From assembly GCF_014653695.1 (NCBI RefSeq), contig NZ_BNAR01000010.1, positions 186,001-250,000 on the forward strand: a DNA stretch of 64,000 nucleotides, read 5' to 3'. The stretch is from Lentzea cavernae (GTDB lineage Bacteria > Actinomycetota > Actinomycetes > Mycobacteriales > Pseudonocardiaceae). The notes under the pieces were generated by a model. It was not told the DNA's origin. It saw only the letters and a list, made by a program, of their open reading frames with translations, and searched no databases. Positions 23,115 to 32,125 of the stretch are shown piece after piece; the first letter of the stretch is position 1; each line of letters begins with the position of its first letter. The translations under genes were made by a program, and so were the position numbers.

Positions 23115-25163
23115 TCAGGCCAGTGACTGCTTGAGGAACTCGACCTGCAGCAGGAGCAGGTTCTCCGCGACCTGTTCCTGCGGCGTCATGTGCGTGACGC
23201 CCGAGAGCGGCAGCACGGTGTGCGGGCGGCCGGCCGCGAGCAGGGCGCTGGACAGGCGCAGGGTGTGCGCGGCCACCACGTTGTCGTCAGCCAGGCCGTG
23301 GATGATCATCAGCGGGCGGGAGAGCTTGTCCGCGTCGGCGATGAGCGAGTTCTGGTCGTAGACCTCGGGCTTGTCGTCCGGGTGGCCGAGGTAGCGCTCG
23401 GTGTAGTGGGTGTCGTAGAGGCGCCAGTCGGTGACCGGGGCGCCCGCGATGCCCGCGTGGAAGACGTCCGGGCGGCGCAGCACGGCCAACGCGCTCAGGT
23501 AGCCGCCGTAGGACCAGCCCCGGATCGCCACGCGCGTCAGGTCGAGGTCCGGCTCGATCGCCGCGGCCGCCTGGAGGGCGTCCACCTGGTCCTCGAGGGT
23601 GGCGCCGGCGAAGTCGTACGCGATGGCGCGTTCCCAGGCGAGGCCCCGGCCCGGGGTGCCGCGGCCGTCGGCGACGAGGACCGCGAAGCCCTGGTCCGCC
23701 AGCCACTGCGAGGCCAGGTAGGCGTTCTGCGCCGACACGACGCGCTGGGCGTGCGGGCCGCCGTACGGGTCCAGCAGCACCGGGAGCTTGGTGCCCGGGA
23801 CGTGACCGGTGGGCAGCAGGAGGGCGGCGCGCAGCGACCGTTCGCCGAGGGTCAGCAGGCGCGGGGACGCCGTGAGGACCGGGGTGTCCGCCCACGACTC
23901 GATCACGTGGTAGCCGACGCTCGCGCGTGCGCCGAACCTGTCCACAGTGGCCGAAACGAGGACAACCGTGCCACCACCCCGAACCGCGGAGTGAACACCG
24001 TCCTCAGAGGACAGTCGTTCGACGCTGCCGCCGACCGAGTAGACGTGCGTCTGCGTCGGGTCGTCGGCGGACGCGGCGACCAGGATCGAGTCGTCCGCGA
24101 TGTCGAGCACGCGGCGCACCTGGAGGCCGGACGTCAGGACGTCGTCGCCGACCTGCAGCGCGTACTCGTCGCCGGAACCCACGATCCGCACGAGCCTGCC
24201 GTCCGGGGTCCAGGCCGGGGCGCCGTCGGTGACCTCGAGCCACGTCGGGTCGGTCTCGGTCGCGAGCTCGGTGACGGAGCCGGTCTCCGGGGACAGCGCG
24301 TAGATCGTGCGGGTGCGCTGGTCGCGGGTCTGCGTGGTGATCAGCGGAGCGCCGCCGGAGGACCAGTGCACGTCGTTGAGGTAGTCGAACTCGAGCAGCA
24401 CCGGAACGAAGGTGCCGTCGAGCGACACGACGTTCAGCGACACCGAGGCGTTGTCCGTGCCCGCCGCCGGGTAGGCGATCTCGGTGGCCGCGGTCGCCGG
24501 GTTCGCCGGGTCGGCGATGTACCAGCGCTGCACCGGGGAGTTGTTGACGCGCGCGGCGATCAGGCGCTGGCCGCTCGGCTCCCACCAGTAGCCGCGGTAG
24601 CGCGACATCTCCTCGGCCGCGATGAACTCGGCGAGGCCGAACGTCACGTCCTCACCGTCCGGTTCGGCGACGGCGTAGTCCTCGCCCGACTCCAGTTCGA
24701 CCACGCGCAGCGTGCCGCGCGTGACGTAGGCCACGCGCTCACCCGTCGGGTCGACGCGGGGATCGACGACCCCGCCCTGCGTCGGCAGCTCGCGGACGTC
24801 CCCTCTGGTCAGATCGGCCACGAACAGGCGGCCGGACAGCGCGAACGCGGCCACCGAGGCGTCCCCGGACAGGGAGTACCCGACCAGGCCCGCACCGGAC
24901 TCACGCGTGCGCTCACGGCGTGCCTTCTCCTCCGCCGGCAGGTCCTCCGGGTCGGACAGCAGCTCCGCCGGGTCGACGAGCAGCCGTTCGGTTCCGGTGG
25001 AAGTGTTCAGCTCCCAGAGGCCGTTCGCACGGCTGGTGGCCGTGGCCGAACGGAGGAAGAAGACGCGTGCGCCGTCCGCCGACACCGCGAAGGTCCTCGG
25101 TGCGCCGACGGTGAACCGCTGGGTGCGCGCCTGTTGGCGCGGGAAGGAGATGTCGTTGCCCAC
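23115..25163 (-). CDS. S9-family prolyl oligopeptidase/dipeptidyl peptidase
   Basis: 682-aa cytoplasmic serine peptidase. The first ~430 residues form a beta-propeller with a DPP-IV N-terminal pattern (FGLAEFIAAEEMSRYRGYWW carries the paired Glu that hold the substrate N-terminus). The C-terminal alpha/beta-hydrolase has Ser in GWSYGGYLS (about residue 550), an Asp near HGLADDNV and His in SGVTHMT. Predicted to release dipeptides, often X-Pro, from peptides. GTG start. No signal peptide. Confidence 0.9.
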   Translation of the reverse strand: MGNDISFPRQQARTQRFTVGAPRTFAVSADGARVFFLRSATATSRANGLWELNTSTGTERLLVDPAELLSDPEDLPAEEKARRERTRESGAGLVGYSLSGDASVAAFALSGRLFVADLTRGDVRELPTQGGVVDPRVDPTGERVAYVTRGTLRVVELESGEDYAVAEPDGEDVTFGLAEFIAAEEMSRYRGYWWEPSGQRLIAARVNNSPVQRWYIADPANPATAATEIAYPAAGTDNASVSLNVVSLDGTFVPVLLEFDYLNDVHWSSGGAPLITTQTRDQRTRTIYALSPETGSVTELATETDPTWLEVTDGAPAWTPDGRLVRIVGSGDEYALQVGDDVLTSGLQVRRVLDIADDSILVAASADDPTQTHVYSVGGSVERLSSEDGVHSAVRGGGTVVLVSATVDRFGARASVGYHVIESWADTPVLTASPRLLTLGERSLRAALLLPTGHVPGTKLPVLLDPYGGPHAQRVVSAQNAYLASQWLADQGFAVLVADGRGTPGRGLAWERAIAYDFAGATLEDQVDALQAAAAIEPDLDLTRVAIRGWSYGGYLSALAVLRRPDVFHAGIAGAPVTDWRLYDTHYTERYLGHPDDKPEVYDQNSLIADADKLSRPLMIIHGLADDNVVAAHTLRLSSALLAAGRPHTVLPLSGVTHMTPQEQVAENLLLLQVEFLKQSLA

Positions 25164-25194
25164 GAGCCCACACTAACCCGCGACCTCGTCCGAT

Positions 25195-25215
25195 ATAGTC
25201 ATAAATCTTGACTAT
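25195..25215. promoter_or_regulatory. MarR/TetR-type palindromic operator
   Basis: ATAGTCA-N7-TGACTAT, a perfect 7-bp inverted repeat in an unusually AT-rich spot between the divergent peptidase and exporter genes. It overlaps TATAGT, a likely -10 for the exporter. No regulator gene is adjacent. Confidence 0.6.
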
Positions 25216-25244
25216 CTACCGCCGAACCCTCCAGGAGCTCTCCC

Positions 25245-27059
25245 GTGTCCACCCAGCTGACAGCGACGGCGCCGCGCCGCCCGGACCCCGATGCGCGAGC
25301 CGGGAGCCCGGAGGTGGGCGAAGACGGCGCTCTCACCCGCCTGCTGACCACCTACCTGCGGCCGTACCGCCGAGAGCTGACGATCGTGCTCGCGCTGCAG
25401 CTCGTCGGCACGATCGCCTCGCTGTACCTGCCGAGCCTCAACGCCGACATCATCGACAACGGCGTCGCGCGCGGCGACACCTCGTACATCGTCGAGCTCG
25501 GCGGATGGATGCTCGTCATCTCGCTGGTGCAGATCGTCTGCTCGATCGTGGCGGTCCGGTACGGCACGCGCACCGCGATGGCGTTCGGGCGGGACGTCCG
25601 CTCGGGCGTGTTCCGCCGGGTCGGCTCGTTCTCCGCGCAGGAGGTCGCGCGGTTCGGGGCGCCGTCACTGATCACCCGCACGACGAACGACGTGCAGCAG
25701 GTGCAGGTGCTCGTCGTGATGCTGACGACGATGTTCGTCGCCGCGCCGATCATGTCCGTGGCCGGTGTGGTGATGGCGCTGCGCGAGGACGTCGGGCTGT
25801 CGTGGCTGCTGCTGGTGTGCGTGCCGGTGCTGGCGGTCGCGGTCTTCCTGATCACCGCGCGGATGGTGCCGTTGTTCCGCCGCCAGCAGGAGCGGGTCGA
25901 CCAGGTGAACCGGGTGCTGCGCGAGCAGCTCACCGGCGTGCGCGTGGTGCGGGCGTTCGTGCGGGAGAAGGCGGAGACCGAGCGCTTCGCCGACGCCAAC
26001 GCGCAGCTCACCGACATCGCGCTGCGGGCGGGCAGGCTGCAGGCGATGATCTTCCCGACGGTCACGCTGATCTTCAACGTCTCCAGCGTCGCGGTGCTGT
26101 GGTTCGGGGCGCAGCGCGTGGCGGACGGGGAGATGCAGGTCGGCGCGCTCACCGCGTTCCTCGCCTACCTGCTGCAGATCCTGATGTCGGTGATGATGGC
26201 GTCGTTCATCTCCACGATGGTGCCGCGAGCCGCCGTCAGCGCCGGCCGGATCATGGAGGTCATCACCACCGAACCGTCGGTGCACGCGCCCTCATCATCG
26301 GTGGCGGCGGCCGCGGGGAGCGGTGAGATCTCCTTCCACAGCACGGAGTTCCGCTATCCCGGCGCCGACGCCCCGGTCCTGAGGAACATCTCGTTCCGGG
26401 TCGGCGCCGGTCAGACCACCGCGATCATCGGCAGCACCGGCTCCGGCAAGACCACGCTGATGAGCCTGATCCCCCGGCTGATCGACGTGACGGCGGGAGA
26501 GGTGCGGGTGGGCGGCGTCGACGTGCGGGCCCAGGACCCCGAGGCGCTGCGGTCGCGCATCGGGCTGGTGCCGCAGCAGGCCTACCTGTTCACCGGCACC
26601 GTGCGGTCGAACCTCCTGCACGGCGACCCGAACGCCACCGAAGAGCAGCTGTGGGCGGCGCTGGACATCGCGCAGGCGAGGGACTTCGTCACCACGATGG
26701 GCGGACTCGACGCCGCGATCGCGCAGGGCGGCACCAACCTGTCCGGCGGCCAGCGACAACGGCTGTCCATCGCGCGGGCGCTGGTGCGCAGGCCGGACGT
26801 GTACCTGTTCGACGACTCGTTCTCCGCGCTCGACCTCGCCACCGACGCGGCGTTGCGCGCGGCACTGCGACCCTCCACACGGGACGCGGCCGTGATCATC
26901 GTGGCGCAGCGGGTGTCCACAGTGGCCTCGGCCGACCAGATCCTGGTGCTGGAGAACGGTGAGGTCGTCGGCATGGGCACGCACCGCGAGCTGATGGACG
27001 ACTGCCCCACCTACCAGGAGATCGTCCACTCGCAGATCACGCCGGAGGAGACGCCGTGA
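25245..27059 (+). CDS. ABC exporter half-transporter, degenerate site subunit
   Basis: 604-aa fused membrane-ATPase half-transporter (six helices in about residues 35-330, ATPase at 350-590). Walker A GSTGSGKTT, signature LSGGQRQR, and Walker B VYLFDDSFSALD, where the catalytic Glu is Asp. That degeneracy is typical of one subunit in heterodimeric exporters (MdlA/TM287 type). GTG start with AGGAG upstream; stop overlaps the partner start (GTGA). Predicted drug or lipid export at the cell membrane. Confidence 0.92.
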   Translation: MSTQLTATAPRRPDPDARAGSPEVGEDGALTRLLTTYLRPYRRELTIVLALQLVGTIASLYLPSLNADIIDNGVARGDTSYIVELGGWMLVISLVQIVCSIVAVRYGTRTAMAFGRDVRSGVFRRVGSFSAQEVARFGAPSLITRTTNDVQQVQVLVVMLTTMFVAAPIMSVAGVVMALREDVGLSWLLLVCVPVLAVAVFLITARMVPLFRRQQERVDQVNRVLREQLTGVRVVRAFVREKAETERFADANAQLTDIALRAGRLQAMIFPTVTLIFNVSSVAVLWFGAQRVADGEMQVGALTAFLAYLLQILMSVMMASFISTMVPRAAVSAGRIMEVITTEPSVHAPSSSVAAAAGSGEISFHSTEFRYPGADAPVLRNISFRVGAGQTTAIIGSTGSGKTTLMSLIPRLIDVTAGEVRVGGVDVRAQDPEALRSRIGLVPQQAYLFTGTVRSNLLHGDPNATEEQLWAALDIAQARDFVTTMGGLDAAIAQGGTNLSGGQRQRLSIARALVRRPDVYLFDDSFSALDLATDAALRAALRPSTRDAAVIIVAQRVSTVASADQILVLENGEVVGMGTHRELMDDCPTYQEIVHSQITPEETP

Positions 27060-28891
27060 GCACCACGACCCGTGATCGGCCTCAGCCGGTCGGCGGCCCC
27101 GCCGGACGCTTCGCCGCCCAGGCACCGGTCAGCAAGGCGAAGGACTTCGGCACGTCGGCGACACGCCTGGCGGGCCTGATGAAACCCGAACGCCTCACGT
27201 TCGCCGCCGTCGTCGGACTCGGCGTGCTCGGCGTCGCGTTCACCGTCGTGGGCCCGAAGATCCTCGGCGACGCCACCGACATCATCTTCAACGGCATCAT
27301 CGGGGACGGGATCGCCTTCGGCTCCCTGGCCGGCGTGCTCTCCTTCGCGCTGGGCCTGTACGTGGTGGCCTCGCTGTTCAGCTGGCTGCAGGGACGCCTG
27401 CTGAACACGGTGGTGCAGCGCGTCGTCTACCGGTTGCGCGAGAGCGTCGAGGAGAAGCTGCACCGGTTGCCGCTCAAGTACTTCGACGGCCAGCCGCGCG
27501 GTGAGCTGCTCTCCCGCGTCACCAACGACATCGACAACATCTCGACGACGCTGCAGCAGACGATGAGCCAGCTGCTCACCGCGGTGCTCAGCCTCGTCGG
27601 CGTGACCGTGATGATGTTCGTGATCTCCCCGCTGCTGGCGTTGGTGATGATGCTCGTCATCCCGATCTCGGTGGCGCTGACCCGCGCGATCGGCAAGCGC
27701 GCGCAGAAGCAGTTCGTGGCGCAGTGGAAGCACACCGGCGAGCTCAACGCGCACATCGAGGAGGCGTTCAGCGGCCACCAGCTCGTGACCGCGTTCGGCC
27801 GGCAGCAGGAGTCGGAGGCGGAGTTCCGCCGCCGCAACGACCAGCTCTACGAGGCCGCGGCCGGCGCGCAGTTCGTGTCCGGCCTGATCATGCCGTCGAT
27901 GATGTTCCTGTCGAACCTGAGCTACGTCGCCATCGCGGTGATCGGCGGCCTGCGGATCACCTCCGGCACCATGACGCTCGGCGAGGTGACGGCGTTCATC
28001 CAGTACTCGCGCCAGTTCACCCAGCCCCTCACCCAGGCCGCGTCGCTGTCGAACCTGCTGCAGTCCGGCGTGGCGTCCGCGGAGCGCGTCTTCGACCTGC
28101 TCGACGCACCGGAACAGCGACCGGACCCGGCCGACGCGACACCACCGCCGTGGCGCTGCGGCAAGGTCGAGTTCCAGGACGTGTCGTTCTCCTACGAGCC
28201 CGGCAAGCCGTTGATCGAGAACCTGTCGCTGGTCGCCGAACCAGGCCAGATGATCGCCATCGTCGGCCCGACCGGCGCCGGCAAGACGACGCTGGTGAAC
28301 CTCATCATGCGGTTCTACGAGCTCAGCGGCGGCCGCATCACCCTCGACGACGTCGACATCACCACACTGCGCCGCGAGGACCTGCGCGCGCAGGCCAGCA
28401 TGGTGCTGCAGGAGACGTGGCTGTTCGGCGGCACCATCCGCGACAACATCGCCTACGGCAAGCCCGGCGCCACGGAGGAGGAGATCCTCGCCGCCGCCGA
28501 GGCGACCTACGTGGACCGGTTCGTCCGCTGCCTGCCCGACGGCTACGACACCGTCATCGACGAGGAGGGCTCGAACGTGTCGGCGGGCGAGAAGCAGCTG
28601 CTCACCATCGCGCGAGCCTTCCTGTCCGACCCGACGCTGCTGATCCTCGACGAGGCGACCAGTTCGGTCGACACCCGCACGGAATCCCTGGTGCAGCACG
28701 CCATGGCGGCGCTGCGCACGTCGCGCACGTCGTTCGTCATCGCCCATCGGTTGTCGACCATCCGGGATGCGGACCTGATCCTGGTGATGGAGGCGGGGCG
28801 GATCGTGGAGCAGGGGACGCACGACGAGCTGCTTGCCCGGGAAGGGGCTTACCACCGCCTGTACTCGGCGCAGTTCGCGGCGGCGGTCTGA
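27056..28891 (+). CDS. ABC exporter half-transporter, catalytic subunit
   Basis: 611-aa partner of the preceding gene. Membrane domain about 45-345, ATPase 370-605 with Walker A GPTGAGKTT, signature VSAGEKQL, intact Walker B LLILDEATSSVD and H-loop VIAHRLSTI. MdlB/TM288-like. With the upstream subunit it gives one canonical and one degenerate ATP site. Substrate unknown. Fragments like its 3' end recur just downstream. Confidence 0.93.
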   Translation: MSTTTRDRPQPVGGPAGRFAAQAPVSKAKDFGTSATRLAGLMKPERLTFAAVVGLGVLGVAFTVVGPKILGDATDIIFNGIIGDGIAFGSLAGVLSFALGLYVVASLFSWLQGRLLNTVVQRVVYRLRESVEEKLHRLPLKYFDGQPRGELLSRVTNDIDNISTTLQQTMSQLLTAVLSLVGVTVMMFVISPLLALVMMLVIPISVALTRAIGKRAQKQFVAQWKHTGELNAHIEEAFSGHQLVTAFGRQQESEAEFRRRNDQLYEAAAGAQFVSGLIMPSMMFLSNLSYVAIAVIGGLRITSGTMTLGEVTAFIQYSRQFTQPLTQAASLSNLLQSGVASAERVFDLLDAPEQRPDPADATPPPWRCGKVEFQDVSFSYEPGKPLIENLSLVAEPGQMIAIVGPTGAGKTTLVNLIMRFYELSGGRITLDDVDITTLRREDLRAQASMVLQETWLFGGTIRDNIAYGKPGATEEEILAAAEATYVDRFVRCLPDGYDTVIDEEGSNVSAGEKQLLTIARAFLSDPTLLILDEATSSVDTRTESLVQHAMAALRTSRTSFVIAHRLSTIRDADLILVMEAGRIVEQGTHDELLAREGAYHRLYSAQFAAAV

Positions 28892-29126
28892 CGCCTGACC
28901 GGGGTCCGGCTCGTGCTGCGGGAGGAGCGCGAGCCGGACACCGGTTTCAGGCTCTTGCTCGACTGCGCGGAGGCAGCAGGACAAAGCCGCTCGCCCGCCG
29001 GACGAACTCGGCACAGTTCGCTGCGAAGGATTGACGCCTGCCGAGAGTCCGGCTCACGCCAGGAAAGAACACGGACCGCCCAGGATCCGGCGCGTGCCAC
29101 GAAGAGCGCGCGCCGAACCCCAGGGC
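28892..29126. repeat. Intergenic relic duplicating flanking gene ends
   Basis: No gene, but two blocks copy the neighbouring 3' ends. At about 29002-29050 (ACTCGGCACAGTTCGCTGCG ... TGACGCCTG ... GTCCGGCTC) resembles the exporter end at 28863-28912, giving NSAQFAAKD-stop against YSAQFAAAV-stop. At about 28968-29010 (GGAGGCAGC ... AAGCCGCT ... CCGCCGGACG) resembles the 3' end of the DUF1295 gene at 29148-29190. This looks like a decayed local duplication of the convergent junction. Confidence 0.65.
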
Positions 29127-29900
29127 TCAGGCCTCCACCCGCCTCTTCGGAGGCAGCGGAACGAAGCCGCTGGTCCGCCGGACGTACTCGGCGTACCCAG
29201 GGCGACGCGACACGATGTCCTTCTCCAGCAACGGCTTGCCGCTGCCCTTCGCGAGCAGCCACGTCATGACCACCGGACCGATGATCGTGAGCGCGGCGAC
29301 CCACGAGTGCAACGCGAACAGGTACAGGCCCCACCAGACGACCGAGTCGCCGAAGTAGTTGGGGTGCCTCGTGTAGCGCCACAACCCGCGGTCCATCACG
29401 GCGCCCTTGTTCGCCGGGTCCGCGCGGAACCGGGAGAGCTGCCAGTCACCCACTGCCTCGAACACGAAGCCGACCACCCACACGCCAGTGCCCACGAAAT
29501 CTAGCACTCCGAACGGGGCCGAAAGGTGCTGCGCGGCCTGGACGGGCAGCGACACGATCCACATCAGCACGGCCTGCAGCAGGTAGACGCGGTACATCTT
29601 CAGGCGCGGATTTCCCTTGGCACGCCTCAGGATGTCCTGGTACCGCGGGTCCTCGTCCTTGCCTCTGTTGCGCGAGTGGATGTGCACGCCCAGGCGCAGA
29701 CCCCACACGACGGTGAGCGCGGTGATGATCCACTGCCGAGTCGGTTCGCCCTCCGCGAACAGCAGCGTGATCACCGCGATCACGGCGAAGCCGGGGCCCC
29801 ACACGGAGTCGATCAGGTCGTAGCGCTTGCGTGAGTCCGCGTACAGGAACAGTCCGCTGAGCAACAAGAGGACCGCGACGAAGCTGATCAGGAAGCTCAT
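29127..29900 (-). CDS. DUF1295 membrane protein (steroid 5-alpha-reductase-like)
   Basis: 257-aa protein with about six membrane helices and the DUF1295/ICMT-like C-terminal signature DRGLWRYTRHPNYFGDSVVWWGLYL and RRPGYAEYVRRTSGFVP. The superfamily includes NADPH-dependent reductases and methyltransferases of lipids. ATG overlaps the stop of the cyclopropane-synthase-type gene, so both act together, presumably on membrane acyl chains. Exact reaction unknown. Confidence 0.88.
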   Translation of the reverse strand: MSFLISFVAVLLLLSGLFLYADSRKRYDLIDSVWGPGFAVIAVITLLFAEGEPTRQWIITALTVVWGLRLGVHIHSRNRGKDEDPRYQDILRRAKGNPRLKMYRVYLLQAVLMWIVSLPVQAAQHLSAPFGVLDFVGTGVWVVGFVFEAVGDWQLSRFRADPANKGAVMDRGLWRYTRHPNYFGDSVVWWGLYLFALHSWVAALTIIGPVVMTWLLAKGSGKPLLEKDIVSRRPGYAEYVRRTSGFVPLPPKRRVEA

Positions 29901-31150
29901 CGGGCGACCAGCTCACGGCGCACGCGCGGCATGCCGCTGCGCCCGGTCTCGCTCCTGCGGACCGCGAGGATCTGGTCGACGCCCATCCGCCCCTCCTCGA
30001 ACGTCAGCGCGCCGCCGGCGAGGTACAGCCGCCAGACGCGCGCCTGTCCCTCCCCGACCAGTGCGACGACCTCGTCCCAGCGTTCCTCGAGGGTCTGCGC
30101 CCACGCGCGCACGGTCCACACGTAGTGCTCGCGCAGCGCGTGCACGTCGCGGATCTCCAGGCCGGCGCCCTCGAGGAAGGCGGTCGTCTGGCTGACCGGC
30201 CGCATGTGCATGTCCGGGGCGACGTACGACTCGATGAACGCCCCGCCGCCGGGCGCGTTGCGTCCGCGGGACATCTGCTGCAGCAGCAGGCGCCCCTCGG
30301 GCTTGAGCAGCCGGTGCAGCGTCGAGGCGTACTCCGGGTAGTTGCTCTCGCCGACGTGCTCGCCCATCTCGATCGTGGAGATCGCGTCGAACGGCTCGTC
30401 GCGCACCTCGCGGTAGTCCTGCAGCCGCACCTCGACGCGGCCGGTGAGCCCTTCGGCCTCGATCCGGCCGAGGATGTGCTCGCGCTGCTGGGCGGAGATC
30501 GTCACGCCCGTCGCGTGCACGCCGTAGTGCTTCGCGGCGTGGATGATCATCGAACCCCACCCGCAGCCGACGTCGAGCAGGCGCATGCCCGGCTGCAGGC
30601 CGAGCTTGCGGCACACGAGGTCCAGCTTGTTGTGCTGCGCCTGCTCGAGCGGCTCGTCGCCGGACGTGAAGTACGCGCACGAGTAGGCCATGCTCGGGTC
30701 GAGCACGAGCTGGTAGAACGCGTTGCTCAGGTCGTAGTGGTGCGAAATGGCGTCCCGGTCGCGGCTCTTGGTGTGCAACGCGCCCCGCAGCCGCGCCTCC
30801 TCCTTGGGCGCGTCCGGGTTCGGGCCCAGCACCTTGAGCTTCACCGCGAGTTTCGCGACCTCCGAGATCCTGGGCCGCCGGGTGACGCCCCGCCGCACGA
30901 GCCCCCAGATCTCCGACAGCCCGGTCGCGAGGTCTCCCTCCACGTCGAGCTCCCCGCTCACGTACGCGCGCGCGAGACCCAGCTCGTTCGGGCTCCAGAC
31001 GAGCCGCCGCAGCGCGTCCCGGGAGCGGATCACGAGCACCGTGCCGTCCTGCGGCCCGGCCGTGCTCCCGTCCCACGCCCGAAATCCGATCGGCACCGGC
31101 GCACCGAGCACCCTTTCGGCCATTCCCGCCAGCTGACCAGCGACGACCAC
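29897..31150 (-). CDS. Cyclopropane-fatty-acyl-phospholipid synthase family methyltransferase
   Basis: 417-aa SAM-dependent methyltransferase acting on unsaturated acyl chains of phospholipids. SAM site LLDVGCGWGS (about 210), earlier ISHHYDLSNAFYQLVLDPSMAYSCAYF, and TIEMGEHVGESNYPEY, all typical of CFA synthase. It may make cyclopropane or mid-chain methyl-branched fatty acids such as 10-methyl-stearate; no FAD reductase of that pathway is present, only a DUF1295 protein. GTG 31150 is chosen over more distal starts because AGGAGG is 6 nt upstream. Confidence 0.92.
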   Translation of the reverse strand: MVVAGQLAGMAERVLGAPVPIGFRAWDGSTAGPQDGTVLVIRSRDALRRLVWSPNELGLARAYVSGELDVEGDLATGLSEIWGLVRRGVTRRPRISEVAKLAVKLKVLGPNPDAPKEEARLRGALHTKSRDRDAISHHYDLSNAFYQLVLDPSMAYSCAYFTSGDEPLEQAQHNKLDLVCRKLGLQPGMRLLDVGCGWGSMIIHAAKHYGVHATGVTISAQQREHILGRIEAEGLTGRVEVRLQDYREVRDEPFDAISTIEMGEHVGESNYPEYASTLHRLLKPEGRLLLQQMSRGRNAPGGGAFIESYVAPDMHMRPVSQTTAFLEGAGLEIRDVHALREHYVWTVRAWAQTLEERWDEVVALVGEGQARVWRLYLAGGALTFEEGRMGVDQILAVRRSETGRSGMPRVRRELVAR

Positions 31151-31203
31151 CCTGCACCTCCTGCGTGACCTGACTCCCCCCGACGTTCGAGACGGGATGA
31201 GGT

Positions 31204-31223
31204 TCGGTTCGTTTCTGAACCGA
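31204..31223. promoter_or_regulatory. Inverted repeat in divergent promoter
   Basis: TCGGTTC-N6-GAACCGA between the lipid methyltransferase and the lipoprotein-like gene; a possible operator for either. Confidence 0.4.
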
Positions 31224-31277
31224 GACGCAACCCCGCCCGTATGGCCTCGATAGAGCGAACGGATGGACGAGGAGGAC

Positions 31278-31958
31278 ATGAGTGTGATCCGACGTAACCG
31301 CATTGCCATCGGGCTCGCCGCGGGACTGGCAGTTGTGCTGGGTCTGGGTGTCTGGAGCGCCACGGGAAGTGGCCCGAGCAACTCGAAGCCGGTGGCACAG
31401 ACCGAAACCGACCTGGGCGTCCTCGGTGACTACGGCGACGTGGGTCAGCCCCCGGTACTCCAGGAACCCGCGCAGGCTCCCGAAGCGCCCGTGCAGCAGC
31501 AGGCTCCGGAGACCCCGGTCGCGCAGCCCCCGGCGGCGCAGCCCCCCGCAGCAGCACCGGTCAGCACGCTGAGGCTGGTCGGCAAGGCCGTGGACAAGAT
31601 GGGCCAGGTCGTCCAGGACGGCGATGGCCGCACCCTCTACCGCTTCGACAAGGACGTCCCGAAGCCCGAGGGCAAGTCCAACTGCAACGACCAGTGCGCG
31701 GTGACCTGGCCGCCGATGCTGTCGGACACGATTCCGCAGCTGGAAGGCGTCGACTCGAAGCTGGTCTCGCTGATCACCCGCGCTGACGGCAAGAAGCAGG
31801 TCGCCATCGACGGCTGGGGCCTCTACACGTACTCGAAGGACCCGGCGCCGGGCAAGTGGGCCGGCCAGGGCATCGGCGGCACGTGGTTCGTGATCCAGCC
31901 CAACGGCAAGCGCAACGTCGAGTGCCTCCCGCCCGGTGTGACGGCCCCCGCCGCGTAA
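31278..31958 (+). CDS. Membrane-anchored protein with COG4315-type secreted domain
   Basis: About 226 aa: N-terminal signal anchor (RRNRIAIGLAAGLAVVLGLGVW), a Pro/Gln/Ala-rich spacer (about 55-105), then the secreted-repeat domain of unknown function (PF03640/COG4315 type) with VVQDGDGRTLYRFDKD, NCNDQCAVTWPPML and GKWAGQGIGGTWFVI. In this family the domain is often in extracytoplasmic lipoproteins, but no lipobox Cys follows the hydrophobic stretch here. Start is uncertain: GTG 31284 fits the AGGAGG spacing even better than ATG 31278. Confidence 0.85.
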   Translation: MSVIRRNRIAIGLAAGLAVVLGLGVWSATGSGPSNSKPVAQTETDLGVLGDYGDVGQPPVLQEPAQAPEAPVQQQAPETPVAQPPAAQPPAAAPVSTLRLVGKAVDKMGQVVQDGDGRTLYRFDKDVPKPEGKSNCNDQCAVTWPPMLSDTIPQLEGVDSKLVSLITRADGKKQVAIDGWGLYTYSKDPAPGKWAGQGIGGTWFVIQPNGKRNVECLPPGVTAPAA

Positions 31959-32015
31959 CCCCCCACAGATCCCGTTAGGACGGTCCATCTGAGAGACACA
32001 TCACCCTGACACGGT

Positions 32016-32049
32016 GAAACCCCGGCCCTGGGGAAGGGGCCGGGGTTCC
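32016..32049 (+). terminator. Terminator of the COG4315-type gene
   Basis: AACCCCGGCCC / GGGCCGGGGTT, an 11-bp stem with an 8-nt loop, 60 nt after the stop. Confidence 0.8.
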
Positions 32050-32076
32050 CGTCGTTTCGCTCCAGGGACGCAAAGC

Positions 32077-32114
32077 CGAAGGGGCGCCACCGAAATCCCG
32101 GTGGCGCCCCTTCG
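32077..32114 (-). terminator. Terminator of gcvT-glyA operon
   Basis: Perfect 16-bp stem (CGAAGGGGCGCCACCG with its complement) and a 6-nt loop, 12 nt beyond the glyA stop. Confidence 0.85.
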
Positions 32115-32125
32115 TCGTCCCAACC

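Noticed and set aside
25245-28891. ABC exporter as lasso peptide exporter
   Set aside because: It is 21 kb from the lasso genes and has its own operator; no basis to link them.
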